NCBI GenBank assembly: GCA_024682415.1 | Contig: JAIKZG010000038.1 | Span: forward strand, 1 to 52,473 | Source of the DNA: Prevotella sp. | Lineage (GTDB): Bacteria; Bacteroidota; Bacteroidia; Bacteroidales; Bacteroidaceae | Direction: 5' to 3' | DNA length: 52,473 nt | Part shown: one piece after another, positions 16,059-25,518 of the stretch | Numbering within the stretch: position 1 is the first letter of the stretch | How the letters are laid out: every line of letters begins with the position of its first letter | Translations under genes and position numbers: made by a program | The notes under the pieces: generated by a model | Seen by the model: only the letters and a program-made list of their open reading frames with translations | Database searches by the model: none | Told to the model about the DNA's origin: nothing

Positions 16059-19000
16059 TTAGAAGCCGACCTTCAGAGAGAAAGTATAGGTCTTCTGCAA
16101 TGGGTAAGAAGGAGAGCTACTTGCTCTTGCCTCAGGATCACCCCACTTGTAAGGAGTGAATGTAAGCAAATTATAACCACTGAACGCAAGCTGAAGCTGA
16201 TTCATACCAAGTTTCTTCATGAATGGGAAATGGAAATTATAAGCCACCTCCAAAGTCTTCAAACGAAGATACTTAGCATCCTTCTCATACAATGTACTTG
16301 TCTGGTAATTGTTTACCGTAGAGAATGTAGCGCGAGGATATTCTGCGCCCTGATCTACATATACAGAGCCATCTTCATTAACTACAGGCCAGCAAGTATG
16401 GTCAATATGATATTGCAACAATCCACCTTGTGTATTACCAGTACGGCTGACAAATGGCTCACGGAATACATCCTCAATCATACGGCTGACATTCCATGCA
16501 CCTGTCCACTGAGTTGAAACAGAAAGATCTTTCCATTGGAAGCCGAGGTTAATACCCATGATATATTCAGGGTCATCTGTATAACCGAAATCACGGCTCA
16601 TATCTTCAGCATCAATCTTGCCATTACCATCAAGGTCTACATACACAGCGTCACCATATTTCAATGTAGCAAGCTGAGTAGGGAATTCCTGTCCATAAAC
16701 CTCTTTATAACGTTTCTCTGTATCAGGAGCATAGAACTCAAAGAACTTATATTGAGAGCGAGCACCAAGACGATGACCTTTCTGATACTGATAAGCATTG
16801 GTTAGCGGAGCTTCCTTTCTCTCCTTTACCTCATTCTGGTTATAAGACATATTTACACCTGCCCAATAACGGAAATTATTACCTATCTTGTCATCCCACT
16901 TCACGCTAAGCTCATATCCCCAACTATCCATTACACCGAGGTTGGCAGCAGGAGTTGTGAAACCGATTAGCGCAGGCGCTGTTCCATCATGAAGCAAAAT
17001 ATCCTTACGATGCTCCTTAAAGTAATCGGCAGTTACGCGCAAACGATCTCTAAGGAAATAAATATCCATACCATAGTCCTGCTTGAAAGCCTTTTCCCAT
17101 GTTACGTCAGGGTTGTTTTTTGAAGACTCATAAGCACCTGAATGGTTTGTGCCATTCTCAATACCGAAATTATAACCACGTCCGCCACGAGCGAGCTGAG
17201 TTCCATTATTTACTCCATAAGGATCAGGAATATACATAAAACGGCTTGAGCCCATTGCATCATTACCTACAAGACCCATACTTGCGCGAAGTTTCAAGAA
17301 GCTAACAACTTTCTTGATTGGCTTGAAGAAAGGTTCTTCACTTGCAACCCATCCGATAGAACCGGCAGGGAATGTACCATAACGCTTGCCCGGAGCAAAG
17401 TTTTCAGAACCATTATGTCCGATATTGAACTCTGCCATGTAGCGGTTGTTCCAGTCGTAAGTAACACGACCTACCAAACCTACATATCCACGTGGAATAT
17501 CAGGGAATACAGATAAATAATAATTCTTGCTCTGATTATAAAGGAACAAAGCACCGATAGTATGCAAACCAAATGAACGGCTATAATTCAAAGAAGTTTC
17601 AAAATACCAGTCGCGACCTTTACCTAATGCCTGATCGTAAGCAAGCTGTCCATCCTGACCATTCTTTTTAAAACCGACAGAAGAATTACCTTGCGCGTCA
17701 GTCAAAGCTACAGGAGTATAGGTTGCGATACTGCGATAACCACCCTTACGGTTGCTAAACAAGCTATTATAAGAACCCTTAATCTTGAAAGACAAGCCCT
17801 TGGTTACGAAATCAAGTTTCTGATTAAGCTGCAAATCAAACTGAAGTTTATTATCATTATACTGATAGAAGCCACCCTTATCACCATCAAAATAATAAGT
17901 CATACCTGTTTCTCCTACGAATGGCAGACCATTATCTGTAGTATTAAGGATATACTTACCATCTACGATACCAGGACTTGAGAACGGAGTAGCCTGATAC
18001 AAAGCCTTTACCATACCAGACGCGCCCTGACCTGTATAAGGCTTGTTGGCAGTGCCCACATTACCTGCGATGTTCATTGAAACAGTAGTTGTCTTGGTAA
18101 TATCAAGGTCAAGGTTTGTACGATAGTTGAAACGCTTGTATTGGAATCCGTAATCATAGCTCTGACCAAACTCCTTAAACAATCCGCCCTGAGTGTACAT
18201 ACCGGCAGTAATGAAGTAGCGCAACTTCTTAGTACCTCCACTTATATTGATATTTGATTTGGTCTGAAGTGTAGATTTCTTCATAACCATATCCTGCCAG
18301 TCTGTACTTGGGAAAAGCAATGGATTAGATTTTTCCTTGAAAGCCTTTACTATCTCATCTGAGAACGTAGGAGCTTCTCCATCGCTTTGGCGCATCTTAT
18401 TATAGAATGTAACATAGCCATAAGAATCTGCCTGATCTACCATCTTGGTAGGAGTAAGAACTGAGAATGAGGTAGAAGCCGAAATCTTAGCTTTACCTTC
18501 TCTACCACGCTTAGTAGTAATCAGCACAACGCCATTGGCACCACGCACACCGAATACGGCAGTAGCAGAAGCATCCTTCAATACTGTGATGCTCTCAATT
18601 TCCTCAGGGTCGATATCGCTCATAGAACGATCAACACCATCCACCTGAATAAGAGGTTCAGAATTATTAAAAGTACCCTGACCACGCACAAACACCTTAG
18701 CGGCATCAGAACCAGGCTCACCAGAATACTGAATGGTAGTGACACCTGAAAGCTGACCAGCAAGGACATTGTTTACAGAACTGACAGGAGTGCGAACCAA
18801 ATCTTCGCCCTTAACACTTGAAAGAGCACCGGTAACGGTCACTTTCTTCTGAACGCCATAAGCTACGACCTCGACACCTTTAAGGGAATTGCCCTCTTCG
18901 TGCATCTGAACGCTCATGCCATTCTTTGCCGAAATGATTTCACTCTTGAAACCAATGTAGCTAAAGCGCAACTTCGTGCCTGGCTTAACCTTGATTTTAA

Positions 19001-19235
19001 AGTTTCCATCGATGTCGGTAACGGTGCCTTCACCTTTCTGTCCGACAACGACAACACTCGCGCCGATGACAGGTTCACCCGTATCATCGACCACTTTTCC
19101 ACTGATAACACCACTCTGTGCTGCCTGCATTATTTCAGCCTTTACTTGCTGCACCATGCCAAATGGGCAGAACAGAACAGCGCCGCATAGTGTCGCACCA
19201 GCAATGGTACGATTAATAAACGTTGTTCTTTTCAT
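16059..19235 (-). CDS. SusC/RagA-family TonB-dependent transporter (pair 2)
   Basis: This 1058-residue outer-membrane importer is first in the Sus operon. After a signal sequence (about 1-33) comes a carboxypeptidase-regulatory-like domain (about 43-125: G-K-V-V-D-D-T-G-E-P-V-I-G-A-S through L-R-F-S-Y-I-G-F-K). The plug domain (about 130-245) contains F-V-R-G-Q-G-T-F-N-N, I-Q-V-D-G-V-D-R and G-V-R-G-A-N-G-V-V-L-I-T-T-K-R-G. The barrel ends in F-S-L-K-V-G-F. No ECF sigma, anti-sigma or hybrid two-component gene is adjacent, so the control mode is unclear. Confidence 0.96.
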   Translation of the reverse strand: MKRTTFINRTIAGATLCGAVLFCPFGMVQQVKAEIMQAAQSGVISGKVVDDTGEPVIGASVVVVGQKGEGTVTDIDGNFKIKVKPGTKLRFSYIGFKSEIISAKNGMSVQMHEEGNSLKGVEVVAYGVQKKVTVTGALSSVKGEDLVRTPVSSVNNVLAGQLSGVTTIQYSGEPGSDAAKVFVRGQGTFNNSEPLIQVDGVDRSMSDIDPEEIESITVLKDASATAVFGVRGANGVVLITTKRGREGKAKISASTSFSVLTPTKMVDQADSYGYVTFYNKMRQSDGEAPTFSDEIVKAFKEKSNPLLFPSTDWQDMVMKKSTLQTKSNINISGGTKKLRYFITAGMYTQGGLFKEFGQSYDYGFQYKRFNYRTNLDLDITKTTTVSMNIAGNVGTANKPYTGQGASGMVKALYQATPFSSPGIVDGKYILNTTDNGLPFVGETGMTYYFDGDKGGFYQYNDNKLQFDLQLNQKLDFVTKGLSFKIKGSYNSLFSNRKGGYRSIATYTPVALTDAQGNSSVGFKKNGQDGQLAYDQALGKGRDWYFETSLNYSRSFGLHTIGALFLYNQSKNYYLSVFPDIPRGYVGLVGRVTYDWNNRYMAEFNIGHNGSENFAPGKRYGTFPAGSIGWVASEEPFFKPIKKVVSFLKLRASMGLVGNDAMGSSRFMYIPDPYGVNNGTQLARGGRGYNFGIENGTNHSGAYESSKNNPDVTWEKAFKQDYGMDIYFLRDRLRVTADYFKEHRKDILLHDGTAPALIGFTTPAANLGVMDSWGYELSVKWDDKIGNNFRYWAGVNMSYNQNEVKERKEAPLTNAYQYQKGHRLGARSQYKFFEFYAPDTEKRYKEVYGQEFPTQLATLKYGDAVYVDLDGNGKIDAEDMSRDFGYTDDPEYIMGINLGFQWKDLSVSTQWTGAWNVSRMIEDVFREPFVSRTGNTQGGLLQYHIDHTCWPVVNEDGSVYVDQGAEYPRATFSTVNNYQTSTLYEKDAKYLRLKTLEVAYNFHFPFMKKLGMNQLQLAFSGYNLLTFTPYKWGDPEARASSSPSYPLQKTYTFSLKVGF

Positions 19236-19319
19236 ACTGTTTTTATAGATTTACCTTTTAGTTGCGTGACTTTAGTTATTAGACAGTGCGAGTCCATACT
19301 ATCATCATGTGCTATTAGG

Positions 19320-19377
19320 TTTATCGTTATAAACGGTTTAAGTTTTATCGTTTTTAAAAAATTGTGGGGCAAATATA
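19320..19377 (-). promoter_or_regulatory. Sus operon promoter/leader with repeated ACGATAAA
   Basis: On the minus strand, TAtaTTTG at 19377-19370 is a possible -7 box without a clear -33, implying a leader of about 130 nt. Inside that leader, ACGATAAA occurs twice exactly 24 bp apart (19351-19344 and 19327-19320), and TTTAT/ATAAA forms a small inverted repeat between them. The rest of the 308-bp gap to porP is AT-rich, and I see no gene in it. Confidence 0.35.
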
Positions 19378-19543
19378 AACACTTTTTTATTTTTATTAAA
19401 ACACCATAATTACGAAAGTTGCGGCTTTATCATTTTCTAAATTCGATTATCATTTTTTAAAGGTTACATATCATGAATGTATTTCTACGCGCGAAACAAT
19501 AAAAAAGAGTTTACTACGTTATTTTATTATATAAACGAGAATC

Positions 19544-20488
19544 ATGCAAGCAGGCTTACGACTTAAAATATTGATTATCATCTTATTGTGCTTCGCATTG
19601 GAAACGAGAGCGCAATACGACCCTTCATTCAGTCATTACTTTGACATGGAGCCGTCGTTCAATGCAGCCGCCGTAGGCAAGGAAGCGAAATTGAACATCA
19701 ATGCTGCCTACGCCCACGATTTCGCGGGATATGAAAACAATCCGCGCACGATGTATCTCGCTGCCGATATGCCTATATATGCCCTAAAGCAATATCATGG
19801 CATAGGCTTAATGCTTATGAATGAAAAGATAGGCCTATTTAATCATCAGAGGTTTACTCTGCAATATGCCTACAAGCACGACTTATGGAAAGGAACATTA
19901 TCCATAGGAGCGCAGATAGGATTGCTTGATGAAAAATTTGACGGCTCAAAAGTAAAGATAGAAAAAGCCGACGACCCTGCTTTCCCTAAAAACGAGGTAA
20001 ATGGCAACAGCCTCGACATGGGTTTAGGAATATATTATAAGCATGGCGACTGGTATGCCGGAGCGTCAGCCCTTCACCTCAACGAGCCCAAAATAGAGCT
20101 TGGCGAAACCAATGAGCTGAAAATTGACGCGACATATTATTTAACAGCCGGATACAATATTCGCTTCACTAATCCGTTTTTATCATTGAAGACATCCGCG
20201 CTCGGACGAACCGACGGCGTAGCATGGAGAGGCGACTTCACAGCAAGGCTTTTCTATACAAACGAGAATAAAATAATGTATGGAGGAGTGGGCTACAGCC
20301 CTACCAATTCTGTTACGCTGATGATAGGAGGAAAGGTGCATGGAGTGATGCTCGGCTACAGCTACGAGATGTACACATCAAAGGTAGGGCCGGGCAATGG
20401 TTCGCATGAACTGCATGTGGGCTATCAGATGGACATTAATCTGCAAAAGAAAGGACGCAACAAACATCAAAGCGTTAGGATATTATAA
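19544..20488 (+). CDS. porP: Type IX secretion membrane protein, PorP/SprF family
   Basis: This 314-residue outer-membrane barrel of the PorP/SprF family has a signal peptide ending E-T-R-A-Q and then the typical mature N-terminus Y-D-P-S-F-S-H-Y-F-D, with N-A-A-A-V-G soon after. Family members are T9SS components that link the outer-membrane part to the GldK/GldN ring or to adhesins. Its position directly upstream of gldKLMN matches the porPKLMN operon of Porphyromonas gingivalis. A 109-bp AT-rich gap separates it from gldK. Confidence 0.92.
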   Translation: MQAGLRLKILIIILLCFALETRAQYDPSFSHYFDMEPSFNAAAVGKEAKLNINAAYAHDFAGYENNPRTMYLAADMPIYALKQYHGIGLMLMNEKIGLFNHQRFTLQYAYKHDLWKGTLSIGAQIGLLDEKFDGSKVKIEKADDPAFPKNEVNGNSLDMGLGIYYKHGDWYAGASALHLNEPKIELGETNELKIDATYYLTAGYNIRFTNPFLSLKTSALGRTDGVAWRGDFTARLFYTNENKIMYGGVGYSPTNSVTLMIGGKVHGVMLGYSYEMYTSKVGPGNGSHELHVGYQMDINLQKKGRNKHQSVRIL

Positions 20489-20597
20489 AAAACGTGCATG
20501 AAAAAAATATTTTTCTTACATAGAAATTTATTTTTTCTTGCATAAAAAATTCTAAGAACTTACATAACTATTTTAAAGAACAGAATACATCATATAT

Positions 20598-22055
20598 ATG
20601 AAAAGAAATATAATTGCTAAACTAACAGTGGCATTGACGATATCAGCCGCGCTGACAGGCTGCTTCTCTTCTCGCTCTTTTTCTTCTGCAGGAAGGGGCG
20701 GCGAAGTGGTCGGAGTCAGTGGCAGAGGCTTTGCCGAGCCTACTCCTTACGGAATGGTAAGAGTGGGACGAGGCTTCCTTCACATGGGACTGCAAAAAGA
20801 AGACTCTCTATGGGGAAAGAAGCTGCCTAAGAAAGACATTTCGGTTGACGGTTTCTGGATGGACGAGACGGAAGTGACCAATTCTGAATACAAACAATTC
20901 ATAAAATGGGTGACCGACAGCATTCTGCGCACTCGCCTTGCCGACCCTACTTATGCCGGCGACGAGACTTATATCATAACTGAGGATAAGAACGGCGACC
21001 CTGTAACTCCTCACATCAACTGGAAGAAACCTCTACCACGCAAACCCAACGAGGACGAACAGAGAGCTTTTGAAAGCCTGTATGAAACCAACCCAGTGAC
21101 AGGCGAAAAGCTGATAGACTACAGACAGCTGAACTATAAATACGAGATTTATGACTACACGGCTGCCGCTCTGCGTCGCAACCGCATGAATCCCGATGAG
21201 CGCAACTTCAACACCGACATTGCCGTAGACCACAATGAGGTGGTGATGATTTCAAAAGACACCGCTTATATTGACGATGAGGGCAACATCGTGCGTCAGA
21301 CTATCAACCGCCCACTTTCTGGTCCATGGGATTTCCTTAATACATATATAGTAAATGTGTATCCCGACACCACTTGCTGGGTAAACGATTTCAAGAACTC
21401 TGACAACGAGACATACTTGCGCACATATTTCAGCAATCCCGCATATAATGATTATCCCGTAGTGGGAGTGACATGGGAGCAGGCCAACGCTTTCTGCGCA
21501 TGGCGCACAAGCTATCTGCTAAAAGGATTGGGAAAAGAAGCTCAATACATTCAGCGCTACCGTCTGCCGACAGAGGCTGAATGGGAATTTGCGGCACGCG
21601 GAAAGGAAGGCAACGAGTTTCCTTGGAACAATAAAGACGTAAAAAACGGTCAGGGCTGTTATTATGCCAATTTCAAACCAGACCGCGGCGACTACACCGA
21701 GGACGGCAACCTTATAACGAGCAAGGTGGGCATATACGGAAGCAATTCCAACGGACTTTACGACATGGCCGGCAATGTGGCGGAATGGACAAGCACCATA
21801 TATACAGAAAGCGGTGTAGACGCCATGAACGACCTTAATCCGCAGCTTAGCTATAACGCTGCTCAGGAAGACCCTTACAGACTGAAAAAGAAGAGCGTGA
21901 GAGGCGGATCATGGAAAGACCCGGAATCTTACATTCGTTCTGCATGGCGCACATGGGAATATCAAAATCAGCCACGCTCATATATCGGTTTCCGATGCGT
22001 GAGAAGCCTTGCGAGCACAAGCAGCGGCAAGCAAAAGGCTGGCAAGAAGAAATAA
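20598..22055 (+). CDS. gldK: Gliding motility/T9SS lipoprotein GldK (PorK)
   Basis: This 485-residue lipoprotein (signal to L-T-G-C, Cys at residue 22) makes the periplasmic ring of the T9SS with GldN under the outer membrane. It has a formylglycine-generating-enzyme-like fold: G-F-W-M-D-E-T-E-V-T-N near residue 85, Y-R-L-P-T-E-A-E-W-E-F-A-A-R-G near 320, G-L-Y-D-M-A-G-N-V-A-E-W near 385, and R-G-G-S-W then G-F-R-C-V-R-S near the end. The region that carries the catalytic cysteines in true formylglycine enzymes (after R-G-G-S) has none, as expected for a structural role. Confidence 0.95.
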   Translation: MKRNIIAKLTVALTISAALTGCFSSRSFSSAGRGGEVVGVSGRGFAEPTPYGMVRVGRGFLHMGLQKEDSLWGKKLPKKDISVDGFWMDETEVTNSEYKQFIKWVTDSILRTRLADPTYAGDETYIITEDKNGDPVTPHINWKKPLPRKPNEDEQRAFESLYETNPVTGEKLIDYRQLNYKYEIYDYTAAALRRNRMNPDERNFNTDIAVDHNEVVMISKDTAYIDDEGNIVRQTINRPLSGPWDFLNTYIVNVYPDTTCWVNDFKNSDNETYLRTYFSNPAYNDYPVVGVTWEQANAFCAWRTSYLLKGLGKEAQYIQRYRLPTEAEWEFAARGKEGNEFPWNNKDVKNGQGCYYANFKPDRGDYTEDGNLITSKVGIYGSNSNGLYDMAGNVAEWTSTIYTESGVDAMNDLNPQLSYNAAQEDPYRLKKKSVRGGSWKDPESYIRSAWRTWEYQNQPRSYIGFRCVRSLASTSSGKQKAGKKK

Positions 22056-22090
22056 CTTATACATATTATTATAATAAGGAATAAAAGGTT

Positions 22091-22849
22091 ATGACTATAT
22101 ATAGCAAATACAACATAGTTTACAGATTGCAGAAATGGATGGACAGCGTGCCTGGCCAAACATTCCTCAACTATGCTTATAGCTGGGGCGCAGCAATCGT
22201 AATCCTTGGTACTCTTTTTAAGCTTACATATCTGAAATATGCCGACATAATGCTTTTCATAGGTATGGGCACCGAGGTATTCGTATTCTTCATTTCCGCT
22301 TTCGACCGTCCATTCGACAAGACTACAGACGGAATGGAAATGCCTACCCATGTTACTGAGGAATTTCTTGAAACAGGAAAGGTGGAATATAGCGAGAAAT
22401 ATGAAGGCAAAAAGCCTGCCGTGCAACAGGCTGCACCTGCTACGCAGCAACCTGTTTCCGCCCCACAGGGAGGCACTATTGTAATAGGAACTCCCGTTGC
22501 TCAAAACGCGGAGCAGGCTACCGAACTCACTGAAGCTCAGAGCCAATATGTGGAAGAACTAAAGAGCCTGACCGAAACTCTAAAAAAGGTTTCGGAGCAA
22601 AGCGAGCGTCTGTCGGTAGACAGCGAGGAAATGGAAAATCTCAACCGCACTCTCACTGGCATCTGCAAAGTGTATGAAATGCAGCTAAAGAGCGCGAGCA
22701 AGCAGATTGGCACCATCGACGAGATAAACGAGCAGACGGCAAAGATGGCAAATCAGATTACCGAGCTCAACAAGATATATCAGCGCATGATAGAGGCAAT
22801 GACCGTAAACATGCGTGCCGCTAATCCGGGCATTAATCCTATTCAGTAA
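22091..22849 (+). CDS. gldL: T9SS motor protein GldL (PorL)
   Basis: This 252-residue inner-membrane protein forms, with GldM, the proton-driven motor of the T9SS. Two N-terminal membrane helices are visible at about residues 31-48 and 51-70. They include Lys44 and a membrane-embedded Glu62 (G-M-G-T-E-V-F-V-F), matching the family's essential charged residues. The rest is cytoplasmic, with a Pro/Gln/Ala-rich linker (about 100-135) and a coiled-coil-like C-terminal half. Its TAA shares one base with the ATG of gldM. Confidence 0.95.
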   Translation: MTIYSKYNIVYRLQKWMDSVPGQTFLNYAYSWGAAIVILGTLFKLTYLKYADIMLFIGMGTEVFVFFISAFDRPFDKTTDGMEMPTHVTEEFLETGKVEYSEKYEGKKPAVQQAAPATQQPVSAPQGGTIVIGTPVAQNAEQATELTEAQSQYVEELKSLTETLKKVSEQSERLSVDSEEMENLNRTLTGICKVYEMQLKSASKQIGTIDEINEQTAKMANQITELNKIYQRMIEAMTVNMRAANPGINPIQ

Positions 22850-24399
22850 TGGCAATTAAGAAAAGATACGTTTCTCCCCGCCAGAAGATGATAAACCTTA
22901 TGTATGTCGTCCTCATGGCAATGTTGGCGCTGAACATTTCAACGGAGGTAATCAATGGATTCTCCATCGTTGAAGATAGCCTCAACCGCACTATTGCCGG
23001 CAGCAGCGAGGAAAACGAGCAGATATACAACACCTTTGCCTCACAGATGGAAAACAATCCTGCCAAAGTGAAGGAATGGTTTGCCAAAGCAAGACAGGTG
23101 AAGGATATGAGCGACTCTTTATACAACTATGCACAGCAACTGAAACTGAGCATAGTGAAAGAAGCCGACGGAGAAGACGGAACTTTAGCCGACATAAAGC
23201 ACAAAGACAACTTGGAAGCTGCGTCTACCGTTATGCTCTCCCCCATCACCGGGCAAGGCAAGAAGCTGTATAAAGCTATCAACTCTTACCGGGAGCGCAT
23301 TCTTACGATGGTGAGCGACCCTATGCAGCATAGCATAATTGAAAGAAACCTTTCCACTAAGCTGCCTAAAGGCAAGAATCCTTTAGGAAAGAGCTGGCAG
23401 GAATATATGTTTGAGAATATGCCTGTAGCCGCTGCCGTCACCCTACTCTCAAAATTGCAGAGCGACGTGAGATACGCCGAGGGCGAAGTGCTTCACGCTC
23501 TTGTTTCAAACATTGATATGAGAGATATAAGAGTAAACAAGCTGAATGCTTTCGTGATACCAGAGTCGCGCACTGTGATGCAAGGCGATTTATACAAAGC
23601 ACAGATTGTAATGGCGGCAGTAGACACCACTCAGCAGCCTGAGATTTATATCGGTGGCAGAAGAATGAGCTTGCGCGACAACAATTATTCTTTCACGGCA
23701 AGCGGAATCGGTGAGCATTCCTTTGGTGGATATATCACGATGAAGAACGGCAAAGGCGATGTAATACGCCGAGATTTCAACTCGAAATACACAGTCGTTG
23801 CCCCAAGCGCTACGGTAAGTGCCGACCTCATGAATGTGTTATACGCTGGATATGAAAACCCTATGAGCATAAGCATTCCGGGAGTGCCATTGTCTGCCGT
23901 GAGCGCATCGATGAGCGGAGGAGCGTTCCGCTCTATCGGAATGGGCAGATTTATCGCCCGTCCGTCGGCTGTTGGCAAAGATGTTACTATAAATGTCGCT
24001 GCCCGACAAAACGGCAGAGTAAGACCAATGGGCAAATTCACATTTCATGTGCGCAAGCTGCCCGACCCTATCGCTTATATTGCTGTAGGAACAGACAGAT
24101 TTAAAGGTGGCGGACTTTCAAAACAGGCACTCATGGGAGCTTCGGGCATAAATGCCGCAATCGACGATGGGCTGCTTGATATCAAATTCAGAGTGGTAAG
24201 CTTTGAAACCGTCTTCTTCGACAATATGGGCAATGCCGTTCCGATGGCTTCCAACGGAAGCAGTTTCTCGCAAAGACAGCGTGAGCAATTCCGCCATCTG
24301 AGCAGAAACCGCCGATTCTACATATCAAGAGTGACAGCCGTAGGCCCTGACGGAATAACGAGAAAGCTACCTGCGTCGCTCGAAGTTATAGTGAAATAA
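22849..24399 (+). CDS. gldM: T9SS motor/shaft protein GldM (PorM)
   Basis: This 516-residue protein has a single N-terminal membrane helix (about residues 13-31, M-I-N-L-M-Y-V-V-L-M-A-M-L-A-L-N) and a long periplasmic region that spans toward the GldK/GldN ring as a dimeric shaft. The length and the N-terminal P-R-Q-K-M-I-N-L-M-Y are typical. The start overlaps the gldL stop by one base, so the two motor subunits are probably translationally coupled. Confidence 0.95.
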   Translation: MAIKKRYVSPRQKMINLMYVVLMAMLALNISTEVINGFSIVEDSLNRTIAGSSEENEQIYNTFASQMENNPAKVKEWFAKARQVKDMSDSLYNYAQQLKLSIVKEADGEDGTLADIKHKDNLEAASTVMLSPITGQGKKLYKAINSYRERILTMVSDPMQHSIIERNLSTKLPKGKNPLGKSWQEYMFENMPVAAAVTLLSKLQSDVRYAEGEVLHALVSNIDMRDIRVNKLNAFVIPESRTVMQGDLYKAQIVMAAVDTTQQPEIYIGGRRMSLRDNNYSFTASGIGEHSFGGYITMKNGKGDVIRRDFNSKYTVVAPSATVSADLMNVLYAGYENPMSISIPGVPLSAVSASMSGGAFRSIGMGRFIARPSAVGKDVTINVAARQNGRVRPMGKFTFHVRKLPDPIAYIAVGTDRFKGGGLSKQALMGASGINAAIDDGLLDIKFRVVSFETVFFDNMGNAVPMASNGSSFSQRQREQFRHLSRNRRFYISRVTAVGPDGITRKLPASLEVIVK

Positions 24400-24426
24400 A
24401 GACACACAAGAAAAGAACACCTATAT

Positions 24427-25458
24427 ATGAAAAAGATAATAGCAATATTACTCGTCGCGTGCATGGCACAGGCAGCTATCGCCCAACCGCCTGCACGACG
24501 TGCGCAGCAGAAGAAAGAACAAGCACAGAAGCAGGGCAACAATGCCTTGACTTTGCGTGCGCAGATTTCATTCCCCACGGAGGAAGCGATGCGCGAAGAT
24601 GTGGTATGGCGCAGAGATGTCTACAGACAAATCAACATCACAGATGACGCCAACGCCGGACTTTATTATCCAGTAGAGCCTCTCGGAGCTAAGATGAACC
24701 TGTTCTGCTATATGTTTAAGCTGATGATGAGCGGCAGCGTGCCTGCCTATGAATATCGCTTAGACGGCAATGAGCTGTTTAACGATACTTCGCGCGTAAA
24801 GCCTATGTCATTCCTCGACAACTACCACATATTCTACGAGAAGACAAACAGAGGCGTACACATAGACAATAGCGACATTCCTTCACGAGAAGTAACGTCA
24901 TATTACATAAAGGAAGCATCATATTACGATCAGAACACGGCTACCTTCCATACAAAAGTGCTCGCCATCTGCCCAATCATGCAGAGAGAAGACGACTTCG
25001 GCGACGCTGCCACGCAATATCCTCTGTTTTGGATGAAATATGATGACCTCGCGCCATATCTTGAGCGTCAGACGATAATGACAAGCAGCATAAACAATGC
25101 CGCCACGATGAGCCTCAACGATTATTTCACGGAAAATATGTATCGTGGAAAAATCTATAAGACGACCAACGCCCTCGGACGCACCCTCGCTCAATATTGC
25201 AACACCGACTCCGCTCTTACCAAAGAGCAGAATCGCATAGAGAAAGAGATACAGGCATTTGAGGAAAACATCTGGGGCGACAAGCAGAGAAAAGACTCTC
25301 TCGACAGCATTGCCAAGCTTGACGTAAAGGCGACAAAAACGGTGAATAAAAACCGCCGAAGCGGAACCATCACCAAAACCATTCGCAAGAATCGTCGAAG
25401 CAGCGGCACTAATGTGGGTACATCCGCCCGCGTGACCGTCAGAAGAGAAAGACACTAA
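24427..25458 (+). CDS. gldN: Gliding motility/T9SS protein GldN (PorN)
   Basis: This 343-residue exported protein (signal to A-Q-A-A-I-A-Q, then a basic Q-K-K-E-Q linker) is the GldK partner in the periplasmic ring. The core has the GldN pattern R-E-D-V-V-W-R-R-D-V-Y-R-Q-I near residue 55 and F-W-M-K-Y-D-D-L near residue 200. The C-terminal 40 residues are very rich in Arg, Lys, Thr and Ser (N-R-R-S-G-T-I-T-K-T repeated). It lies 27 bp after gldM. Confidence 0.94.
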   Translation: MKKIIAILLVACMAQAAIAQPPARRAQQKKEQAQKQGNNALTLRAQISFPTEEAMREDVVWRRDVYRQINITDDANAGLYYPVEPLGAKMNLFCYMFKLMMSGSVPAYEYRLDGNELFNDTSRVKPMSFLDNYHIFYEKTNRGVHIDNSDIPSREVTSYYIKEASYYDQNTATFHTKVLAICPIMQREDDFGDAATQYPLFWMKYDDLAPYLERQTIMTSSINNAATMSLNDYFTENMYRGKIYKTTNALGRTLAQYCNTDSALTKEQNRIEKEIQAFEENIWGDKQRKDSLDSIAKLDVKATKTVNKNRRSGTITKTIRKNRRSSGTNVGTSARVTVRRERH

Positions 25459-25518
25459 TATAATTACTGAACACAAGCTCAGCAATCATGATTTTGAAAC
25501 TTAAATACAATTTAGAAT

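Noticed and set aside
20598..22055. Formylglycine-generating enzyme
   Set aside because: The fold is shared, but the catalytic cysteines after the R-G-G-S motif are absent, and the operon context shows this is GldK.
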